NCBI GenBank assembly: GCA_020848375.1
Contig: JADLAF010000041.1
Span: forward strand, 1 to 64,000
Direction of reading: 5' to 3'
Length of the DNA: 64,000 nt
Source of the DNA: Ignavibacteriaceae bacterium
GTDB lineage: Bacteria; Bacteroidota; Ignavibacteria; Ignavibacteriales; Ignavibacteriaceae
Position 1 is the first letter of the stretch, and each line of letters opens with the position of its first letter. Shown piece after piece: positions 21,801-32,287 of this stretch. The notes beneath the pieces are model-generated. The model saw nothing but the letters and a program-made list of their open reading frames with translations, searched no databases and was not told where the DNA came from. Position numbers and translations under genes: made by a program.

Positions 21801-21974
21801 AAACGACTCTCTGCCCGGCCGACAGGCGGAGAAAGTTCAACCGGTCTTGGGCTTGCACTTGTTAAAGAAATGTTGAACGCTTTAGGGGGTGATATTTCGT
21901 TAACGCAGAGTAGCGCCGGCGGAGCAGAATTCACCATTCGGCTGAATCTGCACAAGGAAGCTCTTTCAGCATGA
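18834..21974 (+). CDS. Large sensor histidine kinase: two-component-regulator propeller, Y_Y_Y-like domain, TM, HisKA, HATPase
   Basis: Propeller repeats (GLIWIATDGGLIRFNG, GNLWFGTYNDGIFRIG); HisKA IAAHDLKSPLQSILGLS; HATPase DNLVNNAVKYSPAN, DEGPGF, STGLGLALVKEM. Probable TTG start at 18834; no receiver domain seen. Confidence 0.88.
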   Translation: MIQIAVKRYFWSVLFVIFSCFTAEHFPQDYTLLHIDNESGLPSNLTKSIEADSRGLIWIATDGGLIRFNGRDFDNFQFQFNTRYVKDLLSDKKGGVFVASDEGAGYITPNQFKPGLLLLNHSSPLYSENELHYPKELFLDSKGILWISDINGVAKLENDSVKKYTFNYKYHSNSFFKSFGFGEVDGNLYITSWQGYFFYYDRTRDSMISILLPKSNQGKIIHSFFCKGDSLFLGQSDGLYLLRINSSHQITVSQKLSQVSSVSSLYHDQAGNLWFGTYNDGIFRIGKSGVTDFSREFPDLKGISVKDFYIDKENSVWICSDDGIFILQEKFFKNVTITGLTSHKRGGIKQIFSNSSGKVFFYDNESIFLIQKKDNNYQAKRIFSKPGVSILYAEAANSDELWISTTKQQLLRFSVTSGQETPLHQLKDDHFYSLFTDSKGRLWSYLARNRSIAVIDKENGIRSYPIEFNDVFYINEFAETENGDLLIACNARNNFLLRFDESSESLVSVSSGFAHDFKTMQTLDIQVDNGRVLLATDRGLLEAVDNLSGVKRINTPGEYIPSSIISTESKGLWVGTEQGIHVFFNDDSLRFDRFSGLQSSSIVRGGILEIAGGDIYTANVNGISVLTGQKMLLRKSITPVLIGINYLLDDEEIRVDSETEFPIGSGVGFSFSSPVYPPDKVRYRVKISGNQGSDWIYTKFQGMYYLPNLPAGKYTLWISAKESGRLWSEPLVYSFSIAFPWYNSPFVIIAGSFLLIGVIVFGINLFVGYRLKRLEESRITLEEKVEERTKALLEAKKEVEKLLNDAIKSKSEVEFVNEQIKKLLGIAAHDLKSPLQSILGLSHLIQVEEEIHPAKEYSQVIADAANKMLRQINELLETAVFDITSAELTRETFDLRELIMEVTEANRTRAEQKHQKIIISVKEQLPVNSSRDWLLRAIDNLVNNAVKYSPANKNINLKAWKDNHTVYLTVSDEGPGFSATDIKNLFVRFKRLSARPTGGESSTGLGLALVKEMLNALGGDISLTQSSAGGAEFTIRLNLHKEALSA

Positions 21975-22465
21975 AGATAATTATCATTGCTGCGGTTGCA
22001 AAAAACAATGTAATTGGCAGAGCTAATGGCGATCTTCCATGGCATCTGCCAGATGATTTTAAACACTTTAAGGAGACTACATTAGGATATCCGGTTATCA
22101 TGGGGCGAAAAACATTTGCTGCATTAGGCAAACCATTAAAGAACCGCTTAAACATTGTTATAACTCATAAAATGGAATTGCTCCCGACTTCAGAAGGAAT
22201 TACCATTGTTCATTCTGTAGAAGAGGCATATAAAAAAGCCGGTGAAAGTGGTCTCGAAAAAGCATTTATTATTGGTGGCGGTGAGATATACAGGCAATCA
22301 CTTAAATCTGCGGATATACTGATTCTTTCACACCTGAATTTTGAAGCAGAAGGGGAAGTCTATTTCCCCAAATTTGACCGTGTTCAGTGGAATATATATA
22401 AAACGGATGAACGGGAGAAATTTACGATAACGTATTATGAAAGAAAAGCAGCAGCAGATGAGTAA
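21971..22465 (+). CDS. folA: Dihydrofolate reductase
   Basis: IIIAAVAKNNVIGRANGDLPWHLPDDFKHFKETTLGYPVIMGRKTF; FIIGGGEIYRQ. Confidence 0.96.
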   Translation: MKIIIIAAVAKNNVIGRANGDLPWHLPDDFKHFKETTLGYPVIMGRKTFAALGKPLKNRLNIVITHKMELLPTSEGITIVHSVEEAYKKAGESGLEKAFIIGGGEIYRQSLKSADILILSHLNFEAEGEVYFPKFDRVQWNIYKTDEREKFTITYYERKAAADE

Positions 22466-24329
22466 AATAACCATACTGCCTGAGAATCTCTCAAAAAAAA
22501 TAGCAGCAGGTGAGGTCGTACAGCGGCCAGAGTCGGTGGTTAAAGAATTGATGGAGAACTCTATTGATGCAGGGGCTGCCACAATTGAACTCCTGATTAA
22601 AAGAGCCGGAAAGCAGCTTATTCAGGTCATTGATGACGGGGAAGGAATGAGTGAGGAGGATGCAATCCTTTGTATTCAGAAACATGCCACCAGCAAACTT
22701 AAAACTGAACTTGATCTTGATGCTATTAAAACACTGGGCTTCAGAGGAGAAGCACTCTCAGCAGTAAGTGCAGTTGCTCAGGTAGAAATTAAAACCCAGA
22801 CTGTGGATGATAAAATCGGGACGAGTCTGCGTATTGATGAACAGGGGGATATTTTTCTTGAGAAAGGTTCTTTTGCAAAAGGGACATCAATTTCCGTAAA
22901 AAATCTTTTTTATAACGTTCCTGCGCGCAGAAATTTTCTTAAGACCGATACAACAGAATTAAAGCACATTGTTGAGACATTTAACCGTCTGGCACTCGGT
23001 TATCCGGAAATACACTTCAAGTTATATATTGATGACGACCTTGCTCTTGATTTTACCCCGTGTTCATTAGCTGAACGAATGGATCAGGTGTTTATTGATA
23101 AAGTTTCAGATGCAGTAATCCCGGTAAAGGAAGTTACTGATTACATAACTCTGACCGGATATATAGGTAAACCATTTTTACTGAAAAAGAACAGGGGAGA
23201 TCAGTATCTTTTCCTGAACAAACGGTTTGTAATTTCCAGACAAATGAACCATGCAGTTTTTTCTGCGTATGAAAACGTAATGGAAAAGGGAGAGTATCCG
23301 TTCTTTGTTCTCTTTCTGGAAGTTGACTACTCTAAAGTTGATGTAAATGTTCATCCATCAAAGCTTGAAATTCGTTTTGAGAATGAGAAAGACATATATA
23401 CTTTTATTCTGGCCGTGGTCAGAAAGGGGCTCAGCAATTTTGATCTGGTGCCAAACGCCGGCTTCACCAAACCGCTTGGAGAAACTGAGCGAATTGGAAT
23501 TGACAATTACACACCGGTGAACAGGGATGATTTTAGTGACAGACCTGCTGCGCAGTCACGCGAAAAAGATTTCAGCCAGCCGCGTCAGCAGTCACCCCTA
23601 AGCGAAAAAGAAATCGATTTGCTCTTTGGTAAAATTGATAAAGAATTAGAGGGCTCACCGGTCAGAGAGTCATTTAAGGAAATTGAGAGCGGCGTTAGGT
23701 CGCCCCAGCAGAACCAGGAATCAAGAACTCAGACGGCAGGGGGCGGAGAAAAACTCAGTGGCGGATTTATTGTACAACTCAGTAATAAATATATACTTGC
23801 CCAGGTTAAAACCGGTTTAATGATCATTGATCAGCATGCCGCTGACGAAAGAATCCGTTACGAGGAAGCACTACATCTTTTCAAAGAAAGTTCTCCGTTT
23901 TCCCAGTTGTTGGTTTTTCACAAAACAATTCAGATGAATCCGGGTAACTTTGCTCTTGCCAGGGAATTGTCTGATTATCTTGAGCGGCTTGGTTTTGCGA
24001 TAAAGTTTTTTGGCGGTAATACGGCAGTAATTGAAGGAGTGCCGGCTGTGGTGAAAGAGGGGGAGGAAGAAAAAACGCTGCTGAACATACTTGAGGAGTT
24101 TTACCGGAATCAGCAGGAAAAAAAAGTGCTGGACATGACAGATAATCTGGCTAAATCTTACTCCTGCCATACTGCAATCCGAACAGGTGACCGCCTGAAC
24201 GAAAGCGAAATGAGAGCACTTATTGACCGGCTCTTTGCCACCCAAATGCCCTACGTTTGCCCGCATGGCAGACCCATTTTAATGAAGATTTCAATTGAAG
24301 AGTTTGATCGCAGATTTGGCCGTACCTAA
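22458..24329 (+). CDS. mutL: DNA mismatch repair protein MutL
   Basis: ITILPENLSKKIAAGEVVQRPESVVKELMENSIDAGA; C-terminal DQHAADERIRYEE and CPHGRP motifs. Start set at the internal ATG 22458. Confidence 0.96.
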   Translation: MSKITILPENLSKKIAAGEVVQRPESVVKELMENSIDAGAATIELLIKRAGKQLIQVIDDGEGMSEEDAILCIQKHATSKLKTELDLDAIKTLGFRGEALSAVSAVAQVEIKTQTVDDKIGTSLRIDEQGDIFLEKGSFAKGTSISVKNLFYNVPARRNFLKTDTTELKHIVETFNRLALGYPEIHFKLYIDDDLALDFTPCSLAERMDQVFIDKVSDAVIPVKEVTDYITLTGYIGKPFLLKKNRGDQYLFLNKRFVISRQMNHAVFSAYENVMEKGEYPFFVLFLEVDYSKVDVNVHPSKLEIRFENEKDIYTFILAVVRKGLSNFDLVPNAGFTKPLGETERIGIDNYTPVNRDDFSDRPAAQSREKDFSQPRQQSPLSEKEIDLLFGKIDKELEGSPVRESFKEIESGVRSPQQNQESRTQTAGGGEKLSGGFIVQLSNKYILAQVKTGLMIIDQHAADERIRYEEALHLFKESSPFSQLLVFHKTIQMNPGNFALARELSDYLERLGFAIKFFGGNTAVIEGVPAVVKEGEEEKTLLNILEEFYRNQQEKKVLDMTDNLAKSYSCHTAIRTGDRLNESEMRALIDRLFATQMPYVCPHGRPILMKISIEEFDRRFGRT

Positions 24330-24399
24330 GGGCAGTGTAATCAAAGTTTTTTATTCCCTTACTGCTCATTAACTTTGCATCAATTAAAAAGAGGAATTC

Positions 24400-26055
24400 G
24401 TGAGTACCCCAGAGTATTTTAAGAAAAAGGAAGATTTTGACCAGAAACTTGAAGCATCCAAGGAAATAGGCCTAAAATGGACAACCGTTTCGGGAGAAAA
24501 AGTTGACCCCTTTTATGGACCTGACCGGTTAGAAGGATCAGATTATTTGCGCGATTTGAGTTTCCCGGGGGAGTTTCCCTTTACCCGAGGCATTCACCCA
24601 AACGGCTACAGGGGTAAACTCTGGACAATGAGGCAATTTGCCGGATTCGGAACACCGGAAGATACAAACCAGAGATTTCATTATCTGCTTAATCATGGTC
24701 AGACAGGATTATCAGTTGCGTTTGATCTTCCGACTTTAATGGGCTGGGATGCTGATGCGCCATTAAGTTCAGGCGAAGTAGGACTTTGCGGAGTTTCAAT
24801 CTCTTCATTAGAGGATATGGAAATTTTGTTTGATAAAATTCCTCTTGAAAAAGTTTCATCCTCCATGACGATCAACTCACCTGCGGCAATGATTTTTGCA
24901 TTCTACCTTGCTGTTGCACTAAAACAGGGTGTTGATTTTAAGAATCTCAGAGGAACACTTCAGAATGATATACTTAAGGAATATATTGCCCAGAAGGAAT
25001 ATATCTTCCCACCACGTCCTTCGATGAGAATTATCATAGATATGATCGAATACTGCACGCATGAAGTTCCGCAGTGGAATCCGGTTTCAGTGAGCGGATA
25101 CCATATTCGTGAAGCAGGGTCAACCGCTGCTCAGGAACTGGCATATACCTTAGCCGATGGTTTTGCGTATATAGAGGCAGCAATAGAACGAGGAATTCCG
25201 GTAGATGATTTCGCTCCGAGAATTTCTTTCTTTTTTAATTCTCATCTTGATTTCTTTGAAGAAATTGCAAAGTTCCGTGCCGCCAAACGTATATATGCAA
25301 AACGTATGAAAAACAAATATGGCGCAAAAAATCCCAGGTCCTGGTGGCTGCGTTTTCATACACAGACAGCGGGATGCACACTTACAGCCCAGCAGCCGGA
25401 GAATAATATTGTTCGTACCGCGTATCAGGCCCTGGCAGCAGTGCTTGGAGGAACTCAATCCCTTCACACCAATTCAATGGATGAAACTCTTGCTTTGCCA
25501 AGTGAGAAAGCAGTAAAGATTGCTCTGCGAACCCAGCAGTTAATTGCTTTTGAAACTGGTGTAATCAATACCGTTGACCCGCTTGGTGGAAGTTACTTTA
25601 TTGAAGCAATGACCGACAAAATGGAAAAGCAGGCAGAGGCGATTTTTGTAGAGATAGACTCACTGGGCGGTGTAATCGAAGCGATCGAAACAGGATACTT
25701 CCAGAAACAAATTGCAGATGCCGCATACCAGTATCAAAAAGAAGTTGATAAAAAAGAAAAGATTATTGTCGGTGTTAATGAGTTTGTTGAGCAGGGCGAA
25801 AAGGTAGAAATTCCGCTTCTGACAGTCTCAAAAGAAGTTGAAGCCAAGCAGGTTGAACGTCTTCGTGCGCTCAAGGCCTCCAGGAATCAGGATGACGTTG
25901 CACGGTCAATTCAGGAAATTAAGTCTGCCGCAGTTGACGGCAGAAATCTTATGCCTGTATTTGTGGAAGCAGCAAGAAACTATGTAACACTCGGAGAGAT
26001 GGTTGAAGAGCTGCGCGAGGTGTTCGGTATATATCAGGAAACAGCAGTTTTCTGA
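24400..26055 (+). CDS. Adenosylcobalamin-dependent acyl-CoA mutase large subunit (MCM/ICM family; ICM-type active-site residues)
   Basis: [76 protein letters not shown]; 551 aa; no B12-binding domain; GTG start. Confidence 0.9.
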   Translation: MSTPEYFKKKEDFDQKLEASKEIGLKWTTVSGEKVDPFYGPDRLEGSDYLRDLSFPGEFPFTRGIHPNGYRGKLWTMRQFAGFGTPEDTNQRFHYLLNHGQTGLSVAFDLPTLMGWDADAPLSSGEVGLCGVSISSLEDMEILFDKIPLEKVSSSMTINSPAAMIFAFYLAVALKQGVDFKNLRGTLQNDILKEYIAQKEYIFPPRPSMRIIIDMIEYCTHEVPQWNPVSVSGYHIREAGSTAAQELAYTLADGFAYIEAAIERGIPVDDFAPRISFFFNSHLDFFEEIAKFRAAKRIYAKRMKNKYGAKNPRSWWLRFHTQTAGCTLTAQQPENNIVRTAYQALAAVLGGTQSLHTNSMDETLALPSEKAVKIALRTQQLIAFETGVINTVDPLGGSYFIEAMTDKMEKQAEAIFVEIDSLGGVIEAIETGYFQKQIADAAYQYQKEVDKKEKIIVGVNEFVEQGEKVEIPLLTVSKEVEAKQVERLRALKASRNQDDVARSIQEIKSAAVDGRNLMPVFVEAARNYVTLGEMVEELREVFGIYQETAVF

Positions 26056-26060
26056 TTACC

Positions 26061-26525
26061 ATGTACAGAAACTTCACATTGCTCATTCTTGGGTTTACGC
26101 TCCTTAGCGGATGTACTTCGAGGGAGAGCAATTCTGATCCTCATTTGCCGCTTTGTGTGATTGACTCATTCGAGGTGTGGCACAACCTTATGCCGGGCGG
26201 TTCTCCGGCCCTCTATTTTACTTCAGTTGTGAAATTGGAGCGGAACTCTGACTCGATGCATGATTCTATAAACATTGAGAAGGTTTCACTTTACTATGGG
26301 GAAACTGAAGCAGCCAATTTCAAAGTTTTGCGTACTGATATTTCGGGAGAGTATCCTGATAGCGTGCAGTCTGAGTGGCTTATATATCGCCTTGTACCTG
26401 AGCAGGGTTTTGACGGATTCAATCCGGTATCTTATGAAAATTATACAGCACTGGTTACACTCGCTGGCGGTTTTGGTCGCTTATCGATTAAACGGACTGG
26501 GATTGAAATCCAGAAGGTGTATTAA
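26061..26525 (+). CDS. Hypothetical lipoprotein
   Basis: N-terminus MYRNFTLLILGFTLLSGCTSRES (lipobox). Confidence 0.6.
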   Translation: MYRNFTLLILGFTLLSGCTSRESNSDPHLPLCVIDSFEVWHNLMPGGSPALYFTSVVKLERNSDSMHDSINIEKVSLYYGETEAANFKVLRTDISGEYPDSVQSEWLIYRLVPEQGFDGFNPVSYENYTALVTLAGGFGRLSIKRTGIEIQKVY

Positions 26526-27740
26526 TTGGGACAGGATATAGTTCTCCTTATTGTCTTAATTCTGATGAGCGGATTTTTTTCCGGAACTGAGATGGCGTAT
26601 CTTATTTCAAACCGCATTAAGGTTGAATTAAGAACAGGAAACCGTTCTTTTGCCTCGCGCAGTTCTAAGTACTTTTTTGATCATCCGGAAGTATTTTTTT
26701 CTACCGTCTTGATTGGCAATAATATAGTAAATATCTCTTTTGCATCAGTGAGTGCTGTGGTCCTTGTTGCAGCATTTGGTCTGAGTGAGTGGCAGGTATT
26801 GGTTGTTTCTTCTGTCCTGCTTTTGCTTTTTGGTGAATTGATACCCAAATACCTGGCCGGCGAGATTCCGCACACTCTCTATCTGCTTTTTTCAGCACCC
26901 TTAAAAGTTATTTCAATCGCATTTTCACCATTAGTTGCTTTTACCTCAACAGTCTCGCGCAAGGTTATCGGGAAAACCGATACCAGTTCACAGAACGTTA
27001 TGGGCAGGGAAGATATCCTGCTTCTGGTGCGGGAATCTCTCGGACAGCAAAATCAGGACGATCAGCAGTCGAGAATTATCAAGCGGATATTCGATCTAAA
27101 GGAAACACGAGTTTATGAAGTGATGAGACCAAGGACTGAGATTGCAGGGGTTGAATTAGATACTCATCTTGATATTGTTTTGAAAATGTTTGCTGAGACC
27201 GGATATTCCAAGCTTCCGGTTTTTGAAGATACTCTTGATGATATAAAGGGCATTGTTTATGCATTTGATTTGTTTACCAACCCTGACAGTCTTTCTGATG
27301 TAATCAGAGAGGTTCCTTTTGTACCTGAAACAAAATCCTGCATTGAACTGCTGAATGAAATGATGGCAGAAAAATACAGCATTGCGATAGTAATTGATGA
27401 ATTCGGAGGTACAGCGGGTCTTGTTACACTCGAGGATGTTCTCGAAGAAATGTTCGGAGAAATAAGGGACGAGTATGACACGGAAGATTCCGTGCTGAAA
27501 AAGATTAAAGAAGATTCCTACCTGATGAGCGGAAACGTTGAACTTGACCATATTACAGATAAATTCGGAATTACGTTTACTCAGGGTGACTATACAACAC
27601 TTTCCGGATATATAACTTCAACTACCGGCCGGATTCCTGAGCAGGGCGAAATATTGCGTATCGGGCAGTATCAGTTTAGCATAGTTAAAGCTAATAAAGT
27701 GAGGATTGAATTTATCCGTCTTAGAATTATGGAAGATTAA
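26526..27740 (+). CDS. Hemolysin-family / CNNM-CBS-CorC transporter-associated protein
   Basis: N-terminal DUF21-like TM region; MRPRTEIAGVELD; IAIVIDEFGGTAGLVTLEDVLEEMFGEI. Confidence 0.9.
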   Translation: MGQDIVLLIVLILMSGFFSGTEMAYLISNRIKVELRTGNRSFASRSSKYFFDHPEVFFSTVLIGNNIVNISFASVSAVVLVAAFGLSEWQVLVVSSVLLLLFGELIPKYLAGEIPHTLYLLFSAPLKVISIAFSPLVAFTSTVSRKVIGKTDTSSQNVMGREDILLLVRESLGQQNQDDQQSRIIKRIFDLKETRVYEVMRPRTEIAGVELDTHLDIVLKMFAETGYSKLPVFEDTLDDIKGIVYAFDLFTNPDSLSDVIREVPFVPETKSCIELLNEMMAEKYSIAIVIDEFGGTAGLVTLEDVLEEMFGEIRDEYDTEDSVLKKIKEDSYLMSGNVELDHITDKFGITFTQGDYTTLSGYITSTTGRIPEQGEILRIGQYQFSIVKANKVRIEFIRLRIMED

Positions 27741-28138
27741 TGACTGACAAAACTATCATTGTATTTGACGGGGTTTGTAATTTTTGCAATTTCTGGGTTA
27801 ACTTTGTAATTGCAAGGGATAAGTCCGATAAATTCCGTTTTGCTTCACTGCAAAGTGAGATCGGCACAGAAATAGCGAAAGAGGCAGGCATTGATGCTGC
27901 TGATCCAGATTCATTTATTCTCAGGCATAGAGGTAAATTTTTTACCCGCTCTTCAGCCGGTTTGATGGTTGCCCGTGAACTTGGATACCCGCTGAAAATG
28001 CTTTACCCCTTCATGATTCTGCCACAATGTCTCCGTGATTTTGTTTATAACCTAATCGCTAAAAACCGGTATAAATTATTCGGAAAATCCGAGGCCTGCC
28101 GTCTGCCTTCACCCGGAGAACGGGCTAAATTCCTTTAA
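27740..28138 (+). CDS. DCC-family thiol-disulfide oxidoreductase (DUF393)
   Basis: IIVFDGVCNFCNFWVNFVIARD; FRFASLQSE. Confidence 0.88.
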   Translation: MTDKTIIVFDGVCNFCNFWVNFVIARDKSDKFRFASLQSEIGTEIAKEAGIDAADPDSFILRHRGKFFTRSSAGLMVARELGYPLKMLYPFMILPQCLRDFVYNLIAKNRYKLFGKSEACRLPSPGERAKFL

Positions 28139-28171
28139 GGGAGCTTGTTCCTTCCTTGTCTCAGAGGGTAA

Positions 28172-29356
<1,185 letters not shown>

Positions 29357-29368
29357 GGTATATACTAC

Positions 29369-29668
29369 ATGAAAATACTTATCGCCCAGCAGGCACAGGA
29401 CCCAACAGGAAATCTCATAAGCACCATCGTTATGTTCGGTGCTATATTTGCAATTTTTTACTTCATGGTAATGAGACCACAGCAGAAAAGAGCAAAAGAA
29501 AGAGAAAAGATGCTTTCAAACGTTCAGAAGGGTGACAAAGTTGTTACCAGCGGCGGACTTCACGGAACCGTTGCCGGCATGGAAGACAATTTCATCATTC
29601 TGCAGGTGAGTGATAACGTAAAGCTGAAATTTGAAAAAGCAGCAATCACCACTGTTCTCAGCAAATAA
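29369..29668 (+). CDS. yajC: Preprotein translocase subunit YajC
   Basis: FAIFYFMVMRPQQKRAKEREKMLSNVQKGDKVVTSGGLHGTV. Confidence 0.93.
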   Translation: MKILIAQQAQDPTGNLISTIVMFGAIFAIFYFMVMRPQQKRAKEREKMLSNVQKGDKVVTSGGLHGTVAGMEDNFIILQVSDNVKLKFEKAAITTVLSK

Positions 29669-29682
29669 TATCCTGGTATCTC

Positions 29683-30903
29683 ATGTTCAGCAGTATCGAA
29701 GAAGCAATTGAAGATTTACGGTTGGGGAAAACTATCATTATCATTGATGATGAAGATCGTGAAAATGAGGGGGATTTTGTCTGTGCTGCTGAACTGATAA
29801 CGCCTGAAACCGTTAACTTTATGATAACAGAGGGGAAGGGACTCCTCTGTGTTGCAGCGGCAGACTCAGTGCTCGACCGAATAGGTATTCCATTAATGGT
29901 GGGGAGCAATTCAGCGCTTCACGGCACACAGTTCACCGTTTCGGTCGATGTTAAGAAAAACACCACAACTGGTATATCAGCAGCAGACCGCACAACGACA
30001 ATCAGAAAACTTGCTGATCCCAGTGCCACGAGAGAAGATTTTGGAATTCCGGGACATATTTTTCCATTAAGAGCAGCCGGTTATGGCGTTCTTAAAAGAT
30101 CCGGTCATACTGAAGCCGTTGTTGATCTCTGCCGCCTTGCGGGACTTCAACCAGTCGGTGCACTTTGTGAAGTTCTTAACACGGATGGCTCAATGGCGCG
30201 CACACCTGAGCTGCTGAAACTTGCCGAAAAACATACTTTAAAAGTTGTTACCGTACATCAGTTATTTGAGTACCGGTTAAGAACTGAGTCTATTATCAAA
30301 AAATTGCTGGATATAAAACTCCCGACAGAGTTTGGTGTTTTTCAGGTTCACCTGTATAAATCACTTTTAGAAGAAAGAGAACATCTTGCCTTTGTAAAGG
30401 GGGATATATCTGGCAGCGAACCAGTACTGACACGCATCCACTCAGAATGTCTTACCGGTGATGTATTTCACTCAATGAAATGCGACTGCCAGCAGCAACT
30501 TCAAAAATCATTTGATGTCATCAATGAGACCGGCAGAGGAATACTTATCTATCTGAGGCAGGAGGGAAGGGGCATAGGACTGGTTAACAAACTCCTCGCA
30601 TACAGATTGCAGGAGGAGGGCAAAGACACCGTAGAAGCAAATCTTGCTTTAGGTTTTAAGGCAGATGAAAGAAATTATGCTTCAGCGGCTCAGATACTTA
30701 AAGAGCTCGGAGTAAAAAGTGTTGATCTGCTCACAAACAATCCTGATAAGATAAAAGCTCTGCAGAAGTTTGATCTCAATCTCCATCAGAGAATTCCGCT
30801 TGAGATAGTTCCTAACTCAGTGAATATCAACTATCTCCGCACAAAGAGGGATAAGATGGGCCACTTAATATTACAGGAAGAATTCCAGGATAAAACAACA
30901 TGA
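29683..30903 (+). CDS. ribBA: Bifunctional DHBP synthase / GTP cyclohydrolase II
   Basis: IIIDDEDRENEGDFVCAAE (RibB); HSECLTGDVFHSMKCDCQQQL and RQEGRGIGL (RibA). Confidence 0.95.
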   Translation: MFSSIEEAIEDLRLGKTIIIIDDEDRENEGDFVCAAELITPETVNFMITEGKGLLCVAAADSVLDRIGIPLMVGSNSALHGTQFTVSVDVKKNTTTGISAADRTTTIRKLADPSATREDFGIPGHIFPLRAAGYGVLKRSGHTEAVVDLCRLAGLQPVGALCEVLNTDGSMARTPELLKLAEKHTLKVVTVHQLFEYRLRTESIIKKLLDIKLPTEFGVFQVHLYKSLLEEREHLAFVKGDISGSEPVLTRIHSECLTGDVFHSMKCDCQQQLQKSFDVINETGRGILIYLRQEGRGIGLVNKLLAYRLQEEGKDTVEANLALGFKADERNYASAAQILKELGVKSVDLLTNNPDKIKALQKFDLNLHQRIPLEIVPNSVNINYLRTKRDKMGHLILQEEFQDKTT

Positions 30904-32216
30904 AAAAGTTATTGGTGTTCTTTTTTGCACTTCTTTTCGCAGTTTCGGTATTCCCCCAAAAGAAAAGAGTAATGGTTGCCAAAATTGACGGCACTATTGA
31001 TCTCGGACTTGCTCCGTTTGTTTCCAGGGTGATTAATGAAGCTGAAGAAAAGAAATATGACGCGGTTATTTTTGAAATAAACACCTTCGGCGGAAGAGTT
31101 GACGCAGCAACACAGATTAAAGATGCAATAATTGAGAGCAATGTTCTCACTATCGCGTTTATTAACAAACGGGCGATTTCAGCGGGTGCACTGATCTCAA
31201 TTTCCTGTAAAAAAATTGTTATGGCCAAAGGTTCATCAATAGGAGCAACTACGGTTGTTGATGAAGGGGGTAATAAAGTTTCTGAGAAGTATCAATCTTA
31301 TATGCGCGGAGAGATGAGAGCCACCGCGGAGCGGAACGGAAGACGAACTGATATAGCCGAGGCAATGGTTGACGAACGGGTTGTAGTGGAAGGTCTTGTG
31401 GATAGTACAAAATTGATAACCCTCACAACTGAAGAAGCCGTTAAATGGGGTTATTGTGATACCGTGGCTAATAGTATGAAAGAAGTATTAGCTGCTTTTA
31501 ACCTTGAGGGAGCAGAGATTACTGTTGCTTCAGCAAACTGGGCGGAAGAAATTGTCAGATTTATCAATAATCCGGTGATATCATCCCTGCTCATCATGCT
31601 TGGACTTGTAGGTCTTTTTACTGAAATTAAAACTCCGGGCTGGGGTATTGCAGGTACTATAGGTATTCTTGCACTTGCAGTGTTTTTCGGAACATCGTTT
31701 ATATTGCAGCTTGCAAGCAGTATCGAAATTATTTTATTTATTGTGGGTGTTATTCTCCTGGCACTTGAGATTTTTGTAGTCCCTGGTTTTGGATTTACCG
31801 GAATCGGAGGTATTGTATTGATTATTGGTTCAATTTTCTTTTCACTCTTTGATGGTGAAGGTTATTATGATTGGGATATACTCAATATGGCAATAATTCA
31901 ACTTGCAGCAGCACTCTTTGGCGGATTGATTCTTATCCTCCTGATATTTAAGTTTCTGCCGAAGTCAAAAACATTTGATCAATTTGTTCATCATATAGAG
32001 GAAAAAGCTGACAAAGGTTTTACTTCAGGTGGTGATTACACCCACCTGGTTGGTATGGAAGCAGTTACTGTGACTGATCACAGACCTGCCGGAGCGATTA
32101 AAATCGGAGATCAGAAATATGATTCCATTTCTGACGGAGAATTCATTGACAAGAACAAAACGGTTAAGGTAGTCAGGACTGAAGGGGTTAAAATAGTTAT
32201 TAAAACGATCGAATAA
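30900..32216 (+). CDS. NfeD-family membrane-bound serine protease (ClpP-class)
   Basis: NTFGGRVDAATQIKDAI; NKRAISAGALISISCKKIVMAKGSSIGATTVV; C-terminal NfeD TM and OB-like region. Confidence 0.88.
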   Translation: MKKLLVFFFALLFAVSVFPQKKRVMVAKIDGTIDLGLAPFVSRVINEAEEKKYDAVIFEINTFGGRVDAATQIKDAIIESNVLTIAFINKRAISAGALISISCKKIVMAKGSSIGATTVVDEGGNKVSEKYQSYMRGEMRATAERNGRRTDIAEAMVDERVVVEGLVDSTKLITLTTEEAVKWGYCDTVANSMKEVLAAFNLEGAEITVASANWAEEIVRFINNPVISSLLIMLGLVGLFTEIKTPGWGIAGTIGILALAVFFGTSFILQLASSIEIILFIVGVILLALEIFVVPGFGFTGIGGIVLIIGSIFFSLFDGEGYYDWDILNMAIIQLAAALFGGLILILLIFKFLPKSKTFDQFVHHIEEKADKGFTSGGDYTHLVGMEAVTVTDHRPAGAIKIGDQKYDSISDGEFIDKNKTVKVVRTEGVKIVIKTIE

Positions 32217-32231
32217 CCAGGGTATAAAAAC

Positions 32232-32270
32232 AAAAAGCCCCATCACACTCATGGTGTGAAGGGGCTTTTT
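32232..32270. terminator. Bidirectional intrinsic terminator between convergent genes
   Basis: aaaaagcccc-a-tcacac-tcatg-gtgtga-a-ggggcttttt: near-perfect long stem with T-tract on both strands. Confidence 0.93.
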
Positions 32271-32287
32271 CACTTTAAGGATATGTG

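Noticed and set aside
23871-24266. 131-aa minus-strand ORF inside mutL (and similar ones at 27156..27551, 30827..31228, 18873..19196)
   Set aside because: Antisense to strongly supported genes; no conserved motif; expected by chance.
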